Assembly: GCA_023653785.1 (NCBI GenBank) | Contig: JAMKCH010010212.1 | Coordinates: forward strand, 1 to 64,000 | Direction: 5' to 3' | DNA: 64,000 nucleotides | DNA from: Ophioderma brevispina | Lineage: Eukaryota; Echinodermata; Ophiuroidea; Amphilepidida; Ophiodermatidae | Part shown: piece after piece, positions 51,401-57,400 of the stretch | How positions within the stretch are numbered: position 1 is the first letter of the stretch | Layout of the letters: every line of letters starts with the position of its first letter | Translations under genes and position numbers: made by a program | The notes under the pieces: generated by a model | Told to the model about the DNA's origin: nothing | Database searches by the model: none | What the model saw: only the letters and a program-made list of their open reading frames with translations

Positions 51401-54400
51401 AATTGACCAAAATCACTGAAAAGGCAAATATTAAATCTACATTTATTAAGTTTTGACTACAGTAAATTTGAATGATCTAATCGTATCTTTTAAGATACAA
51501 CTATTCTAAAAAATGACATTTTTGGTGAAAAATAAGGAAATCATAAACAACAACAAGCCATGTCCCTTTTACAAATTAGAATACAAGTACTGAATAAAAT
51601 CATTACTATGTAAGCTCTGTAATTTTGGGTTCAACAAATACCCCTTACCTAGATATGGCCTCTCTACTATACTTCAAAGCATGTATCGCACAAATGTTAC
51701 AGCTTGTTTTGTTACTGTTACTTATGCATTTGTCGTTACTAAGGCGCTGTACGCTAAGTATAGCGAGGCAATCTTCACACTTGCACATTAGTTTTCACAT
51801 CGGGTTATTGCCCTCCACAAGAACCTACATGAATTATTTCATTCTAAACCCTTCAAAAAGTCCTTCAAAGAAAGTCAGACGGTAGAAATTCTATTAGGTG
51901 CCCACGCACGAGTCTGCACTAGCTGAGTAAAAGTGACAATATGCACTTTTCCCATTAAGTGCCTGCCTTTTCTATTCTTATTCAATGAAAAACCCGAGGG
52001 TGTGTGCCCTCTAATGGCAATATGTGATTTACCTCATTTGTAACTGTATTATGACCCATTTTCACCTAAAAATGATTGCAGTCATTGTCAGTTTCCGGTT
52101 ACACTACTATTCCTACACCACACCAAGTTGGTAATCATTGAAATATTTCTGGTTAATATTCTATAACATTTTTTTAAAATACACCATCTAGAGACATATA
52201 ATATTTTCAAATTAGACAGGTATAGAGAGTGCACTGCATAATCACCAATAAAAAAATACTACTGTATTTCTTTGCCTTGAACAAGGATGACACCCATTTG
52301 GCAATGTGGGTTGGGGGGTGCAAGACTTTGAATAAGTGGACTTTTTGGTACAAGTGGACCTAACCCACAAAAAAGGTCCTTTTTTGGACTTTTTGAGCAT
52401 CTCATCACCAAAAACTAGACTTTCTTGTCAAATTTTTTTAAATTTGGACCTTTTTTTTAATCCAAAACATCAGTAAAACTGGACCTTTGCCCTTTTTGGG
52501 GAATATGGGGGTTGCAAACGGAGTCCCCCACCCCAATGCATACGGGCTTGTAAGAGTTTTTTTTTTTTACTTTACCTTCTTGTCATGCACAACAGCCAAG
52601 TGCAAGAGAGTATTTCCATTAGTGTCCTGTGCATTGATATCAGCGCCTTTACTCCACAGGTAGCGGAATATATCCTCCTGTTCCAGACACGCAGCAAATG
52701 ACAGTGGATATTCCCCCCAATGAGTCAGGCTGAAAAAAAAACAACGTCTAGGTTATGCATTGAAGGGGTACAGGTACGTTTCAAGAGAAATACAAAATTC
52801 CTAAAGGTGCAACAAGAGATTTTAAATAACAGGTGTCCCTAAAAATGTGAAAATTCTGATTTTCACACTGTATAAAACTTTCTATCAAAAATATCCCCAT
52901 CTGAAAGGATTAAGCTGAGAACTGTTTCTTTGGTACAATAATTGAAATATAAGCATATACACATCACTTTTTTTTCACTTCAAGTTATTTCTGTAGCCAA
53001 ATAAAAGGTAGGGAATCTATTGCATATCTATTCTATATGAAATCACTCCATATCACAGAAAATATTGACGACTTGAAATCTTTCATTGCACCTTTATAAT
53101 AGATTATTTAAGTGGCCGTAATTATATAATACTAGGCGGTCCCTGGGTTTCATGATCACCTGGCTTGAATGACCCAGCATCAACAATCGACCCCACCAAG
53201 TTTCATGTCCATACACCATCGTTTACCCCATTTGACCTTGAATGACCCCGATGACCTTTGATCCACTAACCAATACAAACTCGGTCTTCGTTCGGTCAAG
53301 GGGCACCCACCCACCAAGTTTCAGGATTATGCGGCCCTCGGTCTCCAAGAAAATAGACGCGGTCAGACAGACAGACAGATGAAATAGATAGATTGGGACT
53401 AGTTCTGCTAAGCATAACTCCACATTATGTCTTTAACATGTTGTCATTAACGGATGTGGAGTTCTGCAAAACCATATGGATTTCCTTTTCCCTGTTACCA
53501 GCATGAGCAGGCCATTTCAAAGAGCCAACTTTGCACACTGCAGACGAACAAAATATCAAAAGCAATTCAGAATCAAGTTGATATATATGTTCCTTAGATA
53601 ATCAATTACCTTTTGAAAAAACTAATCCTCAAAAAGTTGTCCAAAAAGAGAAGAAATCCAGCATTTTCTGGTGAAACCACCTTTCTCATGCAGGACTCGT
53701 TTGCAACCGGCCTGAATAAATGTGACCTTTGATCCGGAAGGTCACATACCGGTACCTGGACCAAGCTGAATCCCTGAGCCTCTAATATACGCACGGCCGT
53801 TACAATATGTGCTGCTATTCACTTGAGCCGTCATGTTTGTTAGTTTCGAACGAGGGGCCAGGGACTCAGGTGCTTACTGGAGAAAACAAGAGAAAATTAA
53901 TCCTTGTTGGTAAACAAACGAACACGTGGTGACCCATGTGACGTATGTATGACCTCTCTGGTACCTTGTCAATTATGGATCATTCATGCACTGAGTGGCA
54001 GAAGTGATTGTAGTCGCAATTTCTTTCAAAATTTTTAATTTCTAATTCTTTTAATTTTTTTCACATATGTCATCGCGTTATATGGAATCTCAAGTTGTGT
54101 TCGGTAGTGAAAGCAGGGATATATCACTCATTTGGAGGGAATTTGAGATCGACGAAGTTGAGGTAGGTGACAGGTGAAATGTATTATGTATCTATTTGCA
54201 GAACTCCACATCCGTTAATGACAACATGTTAAAGACATAATGTGGAGTTATGCTTAGCAGAACTACAATCTTGGAAAAAAAATCGCCCCCGAAACAATGT
54301 TGTACATGGTCATGTCGTCAGCAGCCTTGGCACACACCCCAACATTGAGATGATGGGGGGTGGGGAAGGGAAAAGTCGAATGGAAGGTTCAGGCTTGCAA

Positions 54401-57400
54401 TTGAACATTGACTTTGGGGTTAGGGACCTACGATGTGATCACGGCAAGCATTTAATTCAATCGTGTTAAGTGTTCCAACTAATTTTTTCCAAGATTGTAG
54501 ATTGGGACTTGCATTGAAAACTAAAAACAGTTTTACATCAAGGTTATTATAATAGCCATCTTGAAGGGCCTGTTACAAGTTAAAAACAGTTGGTCATTTC
54601 CAGCCCTTTCCCTTCCTTTTCAGTCAAAAGATCATTATTTTTCAATTTTCAATATTAAAATATACCAACTGAATGAAATCAAAAATAAGGTCCTGGATCA
54701 GTCTGAAGAGTATACAAGGAAATGTACACAACTTTGATGTGTATTTCAGTTGTGCAACCTAAGCCAATGGAATAAACCCACATTACAAAATCACTTGATT
54801 TACACACTAAGATATTGTCTTGGATTTATTCACTTCAGGTGGGGATTGAAACATGTGAAAGCAATACAAACATGCAAACCCTCAGTATTTGCCAAAATTG
54901 AGCGTGCCCTATATGTGCCAGTGTCCCTTTAGAGGGGCACTACCTCAATCCCACCTTTCACACCATCAAACCTGAGATTTTGGTGCCATTAGAAGCAATG
55001 TATTTTTCTCATCTCATCTGCAATAAATTTTGACTGACTTCTTTCCCATTTTGATACTACAGACTAAAATATTTTTTGTTTATGGTAACGAAAAATAGTT
55101 TGTACAGTACTCTATGGGCTATTATAATAACAACAATTACTGCTCACATTAAAATGTTATGTCGGATTGAAATGAAATTTTGGAATTAAAGTATGTTGTG
55201 ATGGCCCTACCTACAAAAGAGATATGTTGTAATCGGGTGGGGCACCTTTTTAAGTACTTTCCAAGTGTGTTTTATTATCGTGTATAAATGTGCACTTGTG
55301 AGTATTTACCATGCAAGTGCCTTGAACAACTCTGAACCACTACAATACATGTAGTATGTTACAGGCCTACTTGACTTTACCCCATGGATTCAAGACATTA
55401 CACAATTATTCATGATATACAAAATTGAGGGAAACCAATTGTGGAAATATTACGTCATGATCACGATGGAAAAGATATACTACAGCATACAAACTATAAC
55501 AATCATACATTAAAGATGCACTTCATTAAAACAGCATGTGGTCTTTTTGAAAGCAATACAAACATCCGTGACAGCTTCATTTGCCATTCAATTTACCACT
55601 CGTGTGTGAGCAGCAACTGTCTTATTTGACTAATAGAGATAGCTGTACAACTGGCCATTTGGTAACAACTATATATAATGTTCAGGAATCACACCACTAA
55701 ATAAACTACGTGCAGCAGACGACGTCAGTGCCGAGACAGTGTTGGCGTCCCAAATATGGCCCTTGCCTAAAATGAAGAGTCACAATGTTGATAAGTTGTG
55801 TCTTTAAATGAAATTTGAAATTAATCATAATGTGTGGACTAGTAACAAACCATTTGGGTGGTAAAGATTTTTTCTGTGCCATTTTTGTATAATTTCTGAG
55901 GGTTTGGGGAAACTCTGCAATTTGAATTTCTAGTACGATTTCAACTAGGTGTGGACGTTTTGAAAACATCCAAATCTTTCGATGCTCTGTAGCTCAAAAA
56001 ATCAGCCTTCATCATATGACCTTTTCATTTTTGTTGAAGAGCTATGGTCCTAATCTTCCCAAAAATCCAGTTTTGAAATAACCAGTCGCTTTATAGCCGA
56101 GAAATTGACGTTTGTTGAGAGGTCATTTTGTACACAAGTCTATGGGGAGTTATTTAGTGGTGCGATTCCTACAAGGGCATCAAGCTCAGCAGCACTTTAA
56201 ATGTTTCAGTCAGTTTAGATTTCCATGACCTTTGAGAGCTTAGAGTAAGGTTTATATGGAAATGGATTTGCTACAGGAAGAATTAAATCCCCATGATTGT
56301 AATCGTTGTAGTCAAGTTTGATGATACAGAATACTCTCCAGACAATGATAACCTATGTAGAAACAAGCAGTTCTTGAATCACCAGTGTCGCCTGCTTTCA
56401 GGAGCCACCTTTCCTTCACTCTCTCCACAAGTTGACCTCTAATGACCTTTGACCTTGGTATGTGACCTTTAACAATACCATGACCACAGATTTCTATTTA
56501 TAACACTAGATAGCGTACGCCCGTGTTGAAGAATAGGCGGCCACCGTAACCGTGTTTTGAAAATTATAAATATTCATTACGGTCATCCATTCGAAACGTG
56601 CCCGCGTACGCGCATGCGCCGTAACCTGTTGGCCTGGAAACGGTACATCGTTCTATGCAAATGCTGAATATATGAATAAATTGGTATACCATGCTATGTA
56701 AATCAGGGAATATATGAATAAATTGGTACACCACGCTATGGAAATAAGTACGCACTGCGGGAAAAGATGGTTACGGCTTTTGAGCTGGCGTTCGCTATCT
56801 AGTGTTATTAGAAATCGGTGACCATGACATACAAGTGTCTATGGTCGACCTATGACCTGAGGTTGGTGGCAATTGTAGTTAAGGTGTTCACACACAAGCA
56901 ATTTGAAAAAAGGTTAACCGAAACTTAAACACACACACACACACGGACAGCCTTACAGAATTTGGATTGGTATGTGCCTCCTGCAAATCCTTGCAGGGAA
57001 CACAAAAACAGATTAACCCCCTGAGGTCTACCACCTTTCTTACAGTATCTCTGATTGGCTCATTACATGAGATAGCATGATATAACCTCTTAGTAACCAA
57101 TCAGAATAGACCTTCCTTGTCTCTACAACCCTTTAAGCTTCTTAGACCATGTGTCTGATTGGTTAAATATATCATATAACCCAATGTATAACCAATCAAA
57201 TCAGCCGGTAGACCTCAGGGGGTTAACTTACCCATTGTAGTCAGTCCCTATGGGAAGCAAGAACTCTTCCTTGTATGCACAGTCTCGCCTCTTGTTTTTC
57301 TGATCATTAGGAAGGAAGAAAGACCCACAACATCTCTCATCTATCTTGGCACCATGCTCTACTAAATACTTCACCATCTCAAAGTCCTCATTCACAATGG

